Positions 49,955 to 59,659 of a stretch of 64,000 nucleotides of DNA are shown piece after piece. The stretch spans positions 1 through 64,000 of the forward strand of contig CAUTZA010000002.1 in assembly GCA_963542845.1 (NCBI GenBank), in the 5' to 3' direction. A model generated the notes under the pieces. The model saw only the letters and a list, made by a program, of their open reading frames with translations, did no database searches and was not told where the DNA came from. The translations under genes were made by a program, and so were the position numbers. Position 1 is the stretch's first letter, and each line of letters starts with the position of its first letter. The DNA is from JABCPO02 sp963542845. Lineage in GTDB: Bacteria; Bacillota; Clostridia; TANB77; CAG-508.

Positions 49955-51800
49955 ATGTACAAAAAAGGATTTTGCTGGAAATATATACAACAAAGAAAAA
50001 AACTAAACTTAATAATTGTAATAATTATACTCGTATATTATTTAACTACAGCCCTACTTCTTAAAGATATAATTTATGGAAGAAATATAATATTTCCATA
50101 TGCTTTAAATAATTTTAGTATAGATATTCTATACCCGGAAATCTGGCGAAAACTTAAGCTATATTATTTTTTGATTAACATAACAACTCCTTTTGCGATA
50201 CTTGTTATATATAATCTAAAAAAATATGAAATATGGCAAAAGATATACTTATCCAAACTTAACGATGATGAAAAGAATATATTTTTTAAGTCAGAGCTTA
50301 AAGGAAGAAAGAGTACATTAATTTCAAGAGAGTTGAATGATATGAAAAATAAAATGAAAATTACATATGGAGAAGTCGAGAAAGCAACAGAAACAGGAAA
50401 ATTAAAAATATTACTAGGATTTAATGAAGAAAAGAAGCCAGTATATTTAGGAGAAAAAGCATTATTTCAAAACATATTAATTACTCGGAAGCATTGGAAC
50501 AGGAAAAACAAGTTCGGGTATGTATAATATAACAAAACAGCTAATTGAGTATAATTCATATGGAGATAAAAAAATTGGAATGCTAATTCTTGATGTGAAA
50601 GGAAATTATTATGATTTTGTAAAAGAGGAAGCGGTAAAGGTAGGTAGACTTAAAGATATTGTTTGTGTAGACATAAGTGGCAGTACATATTATAACCCGT
50701 TAGATAAAAGAGAACTTACTGAAGATATTATAGCAAATAGGCTTAAAGAAATATTGTTACTTTTTAGTAAGAATAATACAGAAAGCTTTTGGATAGATAA
50801 AGCAGGAATGCTTTTGGCAGAAGTTATAAAATTCATACGTTTGTACAACAAAAATTATGTAACTTTTTATGAAATACATAAAGTAGTGAATGACATAGAA
50901 TATTATACAGATATGAAAAAGAAGATAAAAAAGAAGTTAATTAGAAGAGAATATAGTGAAAAAGAAATATTTAATATAAATTCATCTGTGGATTATATTG
51001 AAAAGGAATTTTTAAAACTAGATGAAAGAACAAAAGGAATAATAATTGCAGAAATATCAAGAATAACAGGGATATTTGTTCTTAATTATGATGTAAATAA
51101 AACATTTTGTCCTAAAAAGGAAGATATAAATTTTGAGGGATTTAGAGATGTAATAGAAAAAGGAAAAATTGTTGTTTTAAAAATGAATATAAGCAAGTAT
51201 GGAGATATATCAAGAATAATAGCAAGTTATTTGAAAATGGATTTCCAGAGAGAAGTTTTGATGCAGGCTACAAAAGAAAATAAGAGCACAATTAGAAAAA
51301 CAGCATTTATATCAGATGAATATCAGGAGTATATAACCAAGAATGATGCTGATTTTTATGCACAATCTAGAGAAACAATGTGTATAAATGTTGTTGCAAC
51401 ACAGAGCTATACATCGTTGTATAATACTATAAAAGACGAATATACAACAGATGTAATAATACAATCTTTAGTAAACAAAATATGGTATAGACAAGATGAT
51501 ATAAGGACAATAGAAAAAGCACAGAAGATAATAGGGAAAGAAGAAAAGGAAAGAACATCAGAGACTATGTCGGAAAGTTCTAAAGAGGCAAATTATAATT
51601 ATTTATTGAAGAAATTTATAACAAAGAATTCAAATCTTTCTGAAAGCATAAACAGGTATAAGGTTTTGGAAGAAAAATTTGATATAAAAGATTTTGCATA
51701 TAATCTCAAAACTTTTGAAACTATAGCACTCATATCACAAAATGACAAAAATAATGTTATGAAAATAAAAATGTTACCATATTTTTTGGACAATAATTAA
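49955..51800 (+). CDS. virD4: VirD4/TraG-type T4SS coupling protein, one +1 frameshift
   Basis: A 614-residue coupling ATPase after recoding. Two N-terminal helices (about 18-36 and 68-88), a linker, Walker A TGSIGTGKTSS, then LILDVKGNYYDF, a SFWIDKAGMLLAE helix, Walker B FISDEYQEY, and VVATQSYTSL, all typical of VirD4/TraG. CGG at 50486 is slipped to GGA (Gly178), the first glycine of the P-loop; unslipped reading stops 13 codons later. It recruits DNA or protein substrates to the secretion channel. Out-of-frame CGGs (CCG|GAA, TCG|GGT, GCG|GTA, TCG|GAA) are read normally. Confidence 0.92.
50486..50488 (+). other. CGG +1 frameshift site in VirD4-like P-loop
   Basis: Codons ACT CGG A; the slip gives GGA (Gly178) of GSIGTGKT. 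Confidence 0.93.
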
Positions 51801-51939
51801 AAAATAGAAGAAAAATAAAAATTATAAAATAATAAAATTATAAAATAAAAAATAATAAAAAAAGAACTAACAAATAAAATTAATAGCTAGAAATAGTAAA
51901 TTGAATTAGAAAAAAATAAATTTTAAGAAGGAGAATAAC

Positions 51940-52317
51940 ATGGAAACTAAGGAAGAAAAAGGAACAATAATTAAAATAAGTAAAAAGAAATTTTTAATAA
52001 AATTTTCAATAATATTTTGCATAATCTTTTTTAGCTTTATATATATTGTAAATAATTATGCAACTACTGAAAAAAATCCTCTACTGGTGAATAAGTTTAA
52101 AAAAGCTTTTGAAAAAATTCAAGAATATTTAATATTAATAGCAACACCAGCAGCAGGAGTGGCAATTTGTACTGGATTATTAATGAGAAAATTTAGCTTT
52201 GGAGATGAAGAAAGAGTTAGAACAGCTAAAAAGCTTATAAGAGGAACAATAATAGCGTATGCATTAATAATATCTACAAAATTAATATTAAATTTTATAT
52301 TGGTTGTTTTAAAATAA
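51940..52317 (+). CDS. VirB2/TrbC-like small membrane protein (putative pilin)
   Basis: A 125-residue protein: a signal-like helix (about 20-40), then two hydrophobic segments (about 65-82 and 104-124) separated by a charged loop with FGDEERVRTAKKLIRG. This is the plan of VirB2/TrbC-like subunits in Gram-positive T4SS loci. ATG after AAGAAGGAG. Followed at once by a VirB6-like gene, as expected. Confidence 0.7.
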   Translation: METKEEKGTIIKISKKKFLIKFSIIFCIIFFSFIYIVNNYATTEKNPLLVNKFKKAFEKIQEYLILIATPAAGVAICTGLLMRKFSFGDEERVRTAKKLIRGTIIAYALIISTKLILNFILVVLK

Positions 52318-52358
52318 TGAAAAGAGAAAAATTTTGAATTAAGAAAGTAAGGTAGAAA

Positions 52359-53237
52359 ATGACAAGTATCGCAAATCAGCAAATACAAGGAAATCAATTG
52401 ATAACAAATTTAAATGAAATGTGTAAGGCCTTATTTAATTCTGTTGATAAAAATGCTTTTAAATATCTTGACCAGTTAGCTTTTTTAGATGAAAAAAAAT
52501 TTAAAACTGGACTAGAATTAGAACTTATTGGAAATAATATATATGAAGGTATAATAGGGATTGCAATAAGTATAATAATAGGGATTACATTGTATTATGT
52601 TGTCAATTATTTTATAAAAAAGATGATAAATGAGCAGATAGAAAGTCCATATAATTTTATTATAAAAGCGATTATTGCAGGGGTACTTATAATATATATA
52701 AAAGATATAATATTATTTATAATAAGTGCGAATAACATCATAACTAAGGAAATCTTGAATTTAACTAAAACATTTTTCAATGAAAAGGCAACTTTTGAAA
52801 ATATATTGATAAAAATAAATGAAAGTTTGTATGTGAATGGACAAGAGTTTAATGTTATAAGCTTTGATGGGATAATAAAAATATATCTTATATTTGGGAT
52901 TATTAACCTGATGTTTGAATATTCGCTGAGATATGTAACTATACAGATTATGTTCATTTTATCACCTATATTTATTGCGTTTAAGATAAATAGAAAAACA
53001 GAATATTTGTATAATAATTGGATGAAAGGAATGGCGAGTTTGTTGTTTATGCAAAATATAATTGCAGTGATATTGGTTTTATCAACAAGAATTATGGTAA
53101 GTCCTATGATTCCTATAAGTAAAATAATATACATTGGAATGATATATGCGTTAATAAGAGTAAATATATTTGTAAAAGAAATGTTTGGGGGAGTTAGTAT
53201 AGAAGTACAAACACCAGTTAAAAATATAATAAGGTAG
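52359..53237 (+). CDS. VirB6/TrbL-like multi-spanning T4SS protein
   Basis: A 292-residue protein with about six membrane helices and a hydrophilic start. The size, topology and position between the pilin-like protein and the PrgI protein fit VirB6/TrbL, the inner-membrane channel component. The central RYVTIQIMFILSPIFIAFKI stretch resembles that family. No motif is decisive. Confidence 0.7.
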   Translation: MTSIANQQIQGNQLITNLNEMCKALFNSVDKNAFKYLDQLAFLDEKKFKTGLELELIGNNIYEGIIGIAISIIIGITLYYVVNYFIKKMINEQIESPYNFIIKAIIAGVLIIYIKDIILFIISANNIITKEILNLTKTFFNEKATFENILIKINESLYVNGQEFNVISFDGIIKIYLIFGIINLMFEYSLRYVTIQIMFILSPIFIAFKINRKTEYLYNNWMKGMASLLFMQNIIAVILVLSTRIMVSPMIPISKIIYIGMIYALIRVNIFVKEMFGGVSIEVQTPVKNIIR

Positions 53238-53243
53238 AGAGTT

Positions 53244-53585
53244 ATGAGCAAATATAGTAAAAAAAGTAGAAAATATGAAGAAGAGATGGAATATATAATA
53301 CCTAAAAATTATGACATAAGGCCAAAAGTATTGGGAATAATAGAACAAGATGCTTTAGTGATTTTTTTAGTAATAAATATAGTGATTTTTATGATAATAA
53401 ATAATATAATTGGGAATATATTTATAGTACTAGAACTTATGATAATAATAGCACTTCCACAAGCTATAATATTGATAAATGGGATTAATGGGGAAAGGAT
53501 AGTGGATGTCTTGCAATATATGATATTATACATATTTAAGAAAAAAGTATACTTATATGAAAAGCAAGTTTGTAATAGGTCTTAG
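53244..53585 (+). CDS. PrgI family T4SS protein (VirB3-like)
   Basis: A 113-residue PrgI-like protein: IIPKNYDIRPKVLGIIEQD at the start, two adjacent helices (about 38-80), then the Y..KKK.Y tail. PrgI proteins are the VirB3-like partners of VirB4 in Gram-positive T4SS; here it is encoded 10 kb away from the VirB4 gene, in the other half-operon. Confidence 0.82.
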   Translation: MSKYSKKSRKYEEEMEYIIPKNYDIRPKVLGIIEQDALVIFLVINIVIFMIINNIIGNIFIVLELMIIIALPQAIILINGINGERIVDVLQYMILYIFKKKVYLYEKQVCNRS

Positions 53586-53627
53586 TTTTTGATATAATCA
53601 ATATACATTAAACGAGGTATTAGATTT

Positions 53628-54620
53628 ATGAAGATTACAAAAAATAAAAGGAAGAACTTATTTGCTAATATCAATCTTTCAGAAGTTTTTATACTGAAAT
53701 ATATGAAAGATATGCCAGCAGAAGCAGTTAAAGTATATATATATCTACTTTATGTAGAAACAAATCAAATAAATATAGAGATAGAAACAGTATCGAAAGA
53801 AATAAATCTTGGATTAAAAGCTGTAAAAGCAGGATTAGAATATTTACAAGAAAAGGGCATTCTTATAATGACAGAAGAAGGGTATTATCTTGTAGATTTA
53901 CAAGAAAAAGAAATAGCAGATCTATATACTCCTAAAGTTACAGCAAATAAGGAAATGCTGGAAGTAAGTAAAAAGAAAGATAGTAAGAGAGAAAAGACTA
54001 TAAATGATATAGAGTCAATGTATTTTGCGGGAAATATGAAAGCAGAATGGTATAAAAAGATTATTTTATGGTTCGAAAAATATAACTTTTCTAATGAAGC
54101 TATGCTTGGTATATTTTCACATTGTTTTGTAGATGAAGTAAAACCTATTGCATATGTGGAAACAGTAGTAAAATCAATGGCAGATAAAGGAGTAATAACA
54201 ATTAATGACTTATCAAAGCAAATAGTAAGTTATGATAAAAAGTCAAAAATAATTAAGTTTGTTAAAACAGAACTCAACTTACACAAAGCACTTACAAAGC
54301 CTCAAGAAAGAATTGTTGAAAAATGGATATTTGATTATCAATATGATAAAGAACAAATAAAGCTTGTAATAGACAAAACAGTAAATGCACCAAATGTAGG
54401 ATTTAACTATTTGGATAAAATAATTACAGAATGGTATGAACAAGGACTTAAAACACCAGAAGAAATAATACGATATGAAAAAGAAAATAAAGAAAAAATG
54501 GAAGAAAAGAGAAAACAAAGAAGTAGTAAAACTAGTACAAATGATTCAATATCAAACAATACAGGAAATAGAGAACAAAGAAATTATGAAGAATTTCAAG
54601 TTTTTGACCTTTTTAAGTAA
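53628..54620 (+). CDS. dnaD: DnaD-type primosome protein
   Basis: A 330-residue protein with an N-terminal winged-helix DnaD domain (about 10-95) and a C-terminal DnaB_2-type helical domain (about 125-275, including the VGFNYLDKIITEWYEQG motif of the family). Acts in primosome assembly with the helicase loader encoded next. It lies only 42 bases after the PrgI gene in the same direction, so read-through from the T4SS operon is likely. CGG only as GCG|GGA. Confidence 0.9.
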   Translation: MKITKNKRKNLFANINLSEVFILKYMKDMPAEAVKVYIYLLYVETNQINIEIETVSKEINLGLKAVKAGLEYLQEKGILIMTEEGYYLVDLQEKEIADLYTPKVTANKEMLEVSKKKDSKREKTINDIESMYFAGNMKAEWYKKIILWFEKYNFSNEAMLGIFSHCFVDEVKPIAYVETVVKSMADKGVITINDLSKQIVSYDKKSKIIKFVKTELNLHKALTKPQERIVEKWIFDYQYDKEQIKLVIDKTVNAPNVGFNYLDKIITEWYEQGLKTPEEIIRYEKENKEKMEEKRKQRSSKTSTNDSISNNTGNREQRNYEEFQVFDLFK

Positions 54621-54640
54621 AATTGAAGAAAGGAAATTAA

Positions 54641-55740
54641 ATGAAAAAAACTCTTGAAGAAATATTGATTATATATCAACAAAAAAAGAAAAAATACATA
54701 ACAACCAAAAAAAGAAAAAAAAGGAAAAGAAAATGAAAGAGTAAAAAAAGAATTATATAATAACCATCCTGAATTTAGTAAAATAGAGAAAGAAATTGCA
54801 CAATTGTATCTTAAAAAATCAATAAAAACTTTAATGATGAAAAATGATAAAAATGCTGAAAGTGATGTGGATTTTAAAAATAAAAAAGAAGAAAAAAGAT
54901 TAGAAGAAAAAAAAGAAAGTGAATTAGTTGATTTAGATAAAGAAATTAAAAGATTAGAAGAAAAAAAAGAAAAATATATAAAGGAAAATAAAATAAAAAT
55001 TTCTGAATTAGAACCACAATATGATTGCAAAAAATGTAAAGATACGGGATATATAATTGAAAATGGTTTGAGAAAAAAATGCGACTGTTTAGTTCAGGAA
55101 ATAATAAATATAAATTATAATATTTCGAACTTAAAATCTAATGGTGATAATATGATTGAAAAATTTTCTCTTAATTATTATAGTGATGAAAAAAATGAAA
55201 AAGAACAGTATTCACCAAGAGAACTTGCGAAAAAAGCATATGATGGTGCTAAAGAATTTATAAAAGACTTTGGAAAAAAAGAAAGCAAAATAAAAAATAT
55301 AATATATATTGGAGAAACAGGACTTCGGTAAAACATTCCTTTCTGAAGCAGTAGGACAGGAAATATTAAAACAAGGGAAAACAGTATTATACCAAACATC
55401 ACCTAAGCTTCTTAGTAAATTGATGGAATATAAGGTGTTGGATATTAAAAAATACAATGAAATGACAGATTATCTAGCGACAGTTGACTTACTTATACTA
55501 GATGATTTTGGGGCTGAAAACATAACAGAAGCTAAAAAGGAAGAAGTTTTGAATATAATAAATAGTAGGATATACAATGAAAGAGCTATGATAATATCAA
55601 CGAACTTAGGATTGAAAGATATATATAAGGTATATACTGACAGAGTTGTATCTAGAATAATAGGAGAATTTAAGGGATTTAATTTTAAAGGGGCTGATAT
55701 TAGAATAATAAAAGCAAAAGAACAAAGAGAAGCGGTATAA
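54641..55740 (+). CDS. dnaC: DnaC/DnaI-type helicase loader, CGG +1 frameshift plus an A-tract frameshift
   Basis: AAA+ helicase loader. From the ATG at 54641 the frame runs MKKTLEEILIIYQQ, then hits TGA after 30 codons in an A-rich stretch (about 54680-54735). The protein continues in the +1 frame with KKELYNNHPEFSKIEKEIAQ, a DnaC-like start lacking its own start codon there, so a second frame change happens in the A-rich segment (AGG A slip, or A7/A8 slippage). Then a zinc-like CKKCKDTGYI...KKCDC region, and Walker A GETGLGKTF made by slipping CGG at 55326 to GGT. Walker B LLILDDFGAE, then a sensor region. About 366 codons in all. Confidence 0.85.
54680..54735 (+). other. non-CGG frame change in dnaC, A-rich tract
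   Basis: Runs of seven, seven and eight A's. The frame must move by +1 (or by two -1 steps) between the ATG frame and the downstream frame. One candidate is AAA AGG A read as GGA. AGG is otherwise normal arginine here and has its own tRNA, so polymerase or ribosome slippage on the A runs, or an assembly error, is as likely. Confidence 0.5.
55326..55328 (+). other. CGG +1 frameshift site in dnaC P-loop
   Basis: Codons CTT CGG T; the slip gives GGT, the glycine before the Walker A lysine. Unslipped reading meets TAA at the next codon. Confidence 0.93.
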
Positions 55741-55742
55741 TA

Positions 55743-56267
55743 ATGGCAAAAGAAAAGGAAAAAGAAAATATAATAGAAAACGAAAAAAGAAAAAAAGAGG
55801 ATATATTTTTTATGCAAGAAGCTTTAAAAGAAGCTAAAAAGGCATATAAAAAAGAAGAAGTTCCGGTTGGAGTTGTCCTTGTAAAAGAAGGACAAATTGT
55901 TTCAAGGGGACATAACAATAAGGAAAAAAAGAATGATCCTATGGGACATGCAGAAATAATTGCGATAAATAAATATTGTAAGAAAAATAATACATGGAGA
56001 TTAAATGATGTTACAATGTATGTTACCTTAGAACCGTGCCTTATGTGTTCTTCTGTACTACAACAAGTTAGGATAGGAAAAGTGGTTATAGCAGCCAGTG
56101 ATCTTAAAACAGGAGCAATGGGAAGTATTATAGATATAAATGAAATAAAATCTAACCATAAAATAAATATAGAGAAAGGAATTCTTTTAGAAGAAAGTGA
56201 AGAAATGTTGAAAACTTTCTTTAAAAAACTTAGAGATGAAAAGAAAAGAAAAAAAGATAATATTTAA
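55743..56267 (+). CDS. tadA: tRNA-specific adenosine deaminase
   Basis: A 174-residue zinc deaminase with GHAEIIAI and EPCLMCSSVL (zinc ligands and catalytic Glu). Makes inosine at position 34 of tRNA-Arg(ACG). The resulting ICG anticodon reads CGU, CGC and CGA but not CGG, so with this enzyme CGG would depend entirely on a separate tRNA-Arg(CCG). It has a charged N-terminal extension of about 20 residues. The ATG follows the dnaC stop by 2 bases. Confidence 0.94.
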   Translation: MAKEKEKENIIENEKRKKEDIFFMQEALKEAKKAYKKEEVPVGVVLVKEGQIVSRGHNNKEKKNDPMGHAEIIAINKYCKKNNTWRLNDVTMYVTLEPCLMCSSVLQQVRIGKVVIAASDLKTGAMGSIIDINEIKSNHKINIEKGILLEESEEMLKTFFKKLRDEKKRKKDNI

Positions 56268-56998
56268 TTTAGAACAAAAAACATTAAATATCATAGGGAT
56301 AGCCTTAAGTATTATTATAATAATTGTAATTAGTATATATTATGGATTTCAATTCAATAGAGAATATGTAAATGGAGATAAAAAAATACCGTTTTTTATT
56401 GAAAAAAATACAATTATTACAGTTTTAGATGGGCAAAGAAAAGCAATAGAAAATGACAATGAAAATGAAAAATTAGAAATAGGAATAATAGATGATATAT
56501 ATTTGGATTTAAAATTAGCTGATGAAAAAAAGAATAAAATAAAAGGAATTATTTTAGAAAAATTTAACGTGAATAATGAATTTGAAGATACAAGCAAAAT
56601 AAAAATAGTTCCAATATCGGATAATATTGGAGGAATAAAGGAAGAAAATAATTCAGTAAATGAAAAAATAGAATTTAAAATAGAACAAAAAAATGAAGAA
56701 GAAAACTCAAAAATCAGGGTAGGTGTAAGACTATACCATGAAAAAATTTCGGAAAAAAAAGTCAGAAAAGATGAAATAGTTACATATGGAAAAGGACTTG
56801 TAGATAACAACAATGATGTAGAAAAATATAATTTATCAAAAATTAGCTTTAAAATTACGGTTGTTATGGAAAACAATGAAGAATACGAAACTATTATAAG
56901 CCTAGATAAAGTAGGGATGGAAAGAAAGGATTTCCGGACTTTTTAAGGAAGAAAATGGAAAAAAGGTAAAAATAACTAAAAAATATTTGCAAAATTAG
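56236..56998 (+). CDS. unknown single-pass membrane protein, +1 frameshift near its end
   Basis: A 253-residue protein after recoding. One helix (about 17-36), then a charged extracytoplasmic part with predicted beta strands; a DUF-type family I cannot name. CGG at 56935 slipped to GGA (Gly234) extends it by 20 residues, GLFKEENGKKVKITKKYLQN; unslipped, it ends two codons later. With no recognised homologue this is the weakest of the CGG cases, because both endings are possible. Its start overlaps tadA by 32 bases. The SRP promoter lies over its 3' end. Confidence 0.65.
56935..56937 (+). other. CGG +1 frameshift site in unknown membrane protein
   Basis: Codons TTC CGG A; the slip gives GGA (Gly234). 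No family to confirm the tail. Confidence 0.6.
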
Positions 56999-57015
56999 TT
57001 AAAATAGTATATAAA
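56987..57015 (+). promoter_or_regulatory. promoter of SRP RNA
   Basis: TTGCAA (56987-56992), a 17-base spacer and TATAAA (57010-57015), about 14 bases before the RNA. Confidence 0.6.
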
Positions 57016-57028
57016 TATAAGTAATATA

Positions 57029-57146
57029 ACCTTCTTTTTCATTGAGGGCATTTCAATAAAGAACTGCGAATCTCGTCAGGTTCGAAAGAAAGCAGCGATA
57101 AGTAGTTGCCTTTATGTGAATAAGTGCCTTCAATGAAGAAGAAGGT
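57029..57146 (+). ncRNA. ffs: signal recognition particle RNA, small bacterial type
   Basis: The terminal arms (ACCTTCTTTTTCATTGAGGG / CCTTCAATGAAGAAGAAGGT) pair end to end. The middle has the domain IV signature GTCAGG...GAAAGAAAGCAGC with a GAAA tetraloop in place of the usual GGAA. Located between tadA and dnaX, its classic place. Confidence 0.9.
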
Positions 57147-57168
57147 ATTTTGTTAGGAGAAATAATTT

Positions 57169-58662
57169 ATGTATCAATCGTTATATAGGAAATATAGGCC
57201 TAAAAATTTTGATGAAATTGTAGGACAAGAAAAAGTAGTTGAAATTATAAAAAATCAAATAAAATTAAATAAGCTTGGACATGCATATCTGTTTACAGGA
57301 GTGAGAGGGACAGGGAAAACAAGTATTGCTAAAATATTTGCAAAAGCAATTAATTGCAGTAACAACGATGATGGGAATCCTTGTCTAAAATGCAAAGAAT
57401 GTCTAAGTATTTCTGATGGAACAAATGTTGACATTATTGAAATGGACGCAGCATCAAACAATGGGGTTGATGATATAAGATTAATTAAGGAACAAACAGA
57501 TTTTTTACCTACAAACTTAAAGTATAAAGTATACATAATAGATGAAGTACATATGTTGAGCGGAGGTGCTTTTAATGCACTTTTAAAAACACTAGAAGAA
57601 CCACCATCACATGTTAAATTTATTCTAGCAACAACAGAACCACAAAAGCTACCAGCGACTATAATATCTAGATGCCAAAGGTTTGAGTTTATGAGAATAT
57701 CAGAAGAAAAAATAAAAAAAAGATTACATAAAATAGCTCAAGAAAATTCGATAGATATTGAAGAAGAAGCGCTTGTACTGATTTCAAATTTAGCAAATGG
57801 ATCTATGAGAGATGGTATATCAATATTAGAAAGTGTAAGTAATTTGGAAGGTAAAATAAATAAGGAAGCTGTAAGAGAAACGGTTGGACTTCCTAACATG
57901 GAAAAGATGATTGATATACTAGGAGCAATAGTAGAAGGTGACATAAGCAGGACTTTGAAAATTTCTAACGAACTTATGGATGAAGGAAAAGAGCCGCAAA
58001 GCTACATAACAGAACTATTAAAATTGTTAGAAAGCATTTATCTAAAAGAAGATTCGCTTATTGAATTATATTCAAAACAAGAAAAAGAGTTGCTGAACAA
58101 ATATATGAATATAGATAAGTTTAAGGTATATAAAATAATAAAAGAAGTACTAAACATAATTAATGTAATGAAAAATATGGAAAATAAGAGGATTATGCTT
58201 ATAGCAGCACTTATGAATTTAGCTCAAATGAATAATCAGGATATTAATGAAGGAAATAGAGAACAAGAAACACACAATAATAATATGGTTCAAAAAAGTA
58301 TAGCAAAGAACAATATAGCAACTGTTACTGCTAAGAAACACATTAATACTGAAATAAGTAATAAGAATAGCAATGATAATAGTAGTAGTATTAATGATAA
58401 TAGAAATGAAAAAAATGATAGTCAAAAAGAAAAATTAGATATGCTTGCAATAAGAAAATATATGCTTACAAACAAGGAAATGAAATTGTTTGTTATGTTA
58501 AACAATATAGAAATTTATGTAAAAGAAGAAAAAGCATATTTAATATCAAAAACAAAACTAAGTGAGAATATAGTTTCTAAAGAAAATATGGAAATTATAC
58601 GAAAAGCAATACAAAATGTTACAGGGAAAGATTACATAGTTGAATATGTAGAAAAAAAATAG
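57169..58662 (+). CDS. dnaX: DNA polymerase III subunits gamma/tau
   Basis: A 497-residue clamp-loader ATPase: Walker A GVRGTGKTS, a zinc module CLKCKEC, Walker B VYIIDEVHML, the SRC motif (ISRCQRF), then domain III and an N/K/S-rich linker (about 350-425) with a short tau-like tail. Frame intact, with AGC|GGA and ACG|GTT out of frame. Head of a dnaX-ybaB-recR operon. Confidence 0.96.
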   Translation: MYQSLYRKYRPKNFDEIVGQEKVVEIIKNQIKLNKLGHAYLFTGVRGTGKTSIAKIFAKAINCSNNDDGNPCLKCKECLSISDGTNVDIIEMDAASNNGVDDIRLIKEQTDFLPTNLKYKVYIIDEVHMLSGGAFNALLKTLEEPPSHVKFILATTEPQKLPATIISRCQRFEFMRISEEKIKKRLHKIAQENSIDIEEEALVLISNLANGSMRDGISILESVSNLEGKINKEAVRETVGLPNMEKMIDILGAIVEGDISRTLKISNELMDEGKEPQSYITELLKLLESIYLKEDSLIELYSKQEKELLNKYMNIDKFKVYKIIKEVLNIINVMKNMENKRIMLIAALMNLAQMNNQDINEGNREQETHNNNMVQKSIAKNNIATVTAKKHINTEISNKNSNDNSSSINDNRNEKNDSQKEKLDMLAIRKYMLTNKEMKLFVMLNNIEIYVKEEKAYLISKTKLSENIVSKENMEIIRKAIQNVTGKDYIVEYVEKK

Positions 58663-58700
58663 TAATATATATTGTAGATAAAATAAGAAGGAGAATTAAT

Positions 58701-59042
58701 ATGGCAAGAAGAGGATTTCCAGGAATGGGACTTACAGGAGGAATGAATATAAATAAATTATTAAAAGAGGCACAAAAAATGCAATCAGATATGCAAAAAT
58801 CTCAAAAAGAAATACAAGAAAAAATATTTGAATCTGTTGCAGGTGGGGGTGCTGTAACAGCAAAAATGAATGGAAAAAGAGAATTATTGGAAATAAATGT
58901 AGCAGAAGAATTATTAGATAAAGATGAAAAAGAAATGTTACAAGATGTTTTAATGGTTTCCATTAATGACCTATTAAGAAAAATAGATGATGAAGAACAA
59001 GAAATGACTAAGGGAATGAGCATACCAGGAATGGGATTATAA
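58701..59042 (+). CDS. ybaB: nucleoid-associated protein YbaB/EbfC
   Basis: A 113-residue YbaB/EbfC family DNA-binding protein with the MNINKLLKEAQKMQSDMQK start and the GGGAVTAKMNG core; G/M-rich ends. Stop overlaps the recR ATG (TAATG). Confidence 0.93.
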   Translation: MARRGFPGMGLTGGMNINKLLKEAQKMQSDMQKSQKEIQEKIFESVAGGGAVTAKMNGKRELLEINVAEELLDKDEKEMLQDVLMVSINDLLRKIDDEEQEMTKGMSIPGMGL

Positions 59043-59638
59043 TGGAATTTTCACCATCAATAGAGAGAGTGATAGAAGGATTTGCAAAATTACCAGGAAT
59101 AGGTAAGAAAACAGCAGAAAGATTGGCATTTCACATAATACAAGAGAATAATAAGGAAGTACAAAGCTTTCTAAATTCGATAGTTGAAGCAAAGAAAAGT
59201 TTAAAGGTATGTTCGAAATGCTTTAATATTTCGGATACAGACCCTTGCTATATTTGTGAAGATGAAAAGAGAAATAAAGAGCTTTTATGTGTTGTAGAGG
59301 ACGTCCGTAACATAATTGCGATGGAAAGGACAGGAGAGTATAAAGGGCTTTATCATGTACTTGGAGGAAGTTTATCCCCAATGAATGGAATAAGGCCGGA
59401 AGACTTACATATAAAAGAACTAATAATACGAATTACAGAAGATAATATAAAAGAGGTTATACTTGCAACAAACCCAAGAATAGAGGGAGAAACAACTGCA
59501 GTATATATAGCTAAACTTTTAAAAACGTACAATGTTAAAGTGACAAGAATAGCACATGGAATTCCTGTAGGTGGGGATTTAGAATATGTAGATGAAGTTA
59601 CTTTAAGTAGAGCTCTAGAAGGAAGAAGAGAAATATAG
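59042..59638 (+). CDS. recR: recombination mediator RecR
   Basis: A 198-residue RecR: helix-hairpin-helix LPGIGKKTAERLAFH, zinc finger CSKCFNISDTDPCYIC, TOPRIM VVEDVRNIIAMERT and the Walker-like C-terminus GGDLEYVDEVTLSRAL. It joins RecF in gap repair. CGG out of frame only (TCG|GAT, CCG|GAA). Confidence 0.96.
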   Translation: MEFSPSIERVIEGFAKLPGIGKKTAERLAFHIIQENNKEVQSFLNSIVEAKKSLKVCSKCFNISDTDPCYICEDEKRNKELLCVVEDVRNIIAMERTGEYKGLYHVLGGSLSPMNGIRPEDLHIKELIIRITEDNIKEVILATNPRIEGETTAVYIAKLLKTYNVKVTRIAHGIPVGGDLEYVDEVTLSRALEGRREI

Positions 59639-59659
59639 GAAATTAAAAAGTTGGTAAAT

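Noticed and set aside
39476..53585. Prophage or recent integrative element
   Set aside because: No integrase, transposase, attachment repeats or relaxase seen, and base composition by eye matches the surroundings.
54641..54810. AGG as a second general frameshift codon
   Set aside because: AGG is read as normal arginine in many places (for example YMRPLVEGG in gyrB, GIRPED in recR), and its tRNA is present.
57029..57146. Altered SRP tetraloop as a novelty
   Set aside because: GAAA is still a GNRA loop with compensating stem bases, which is normal variation.
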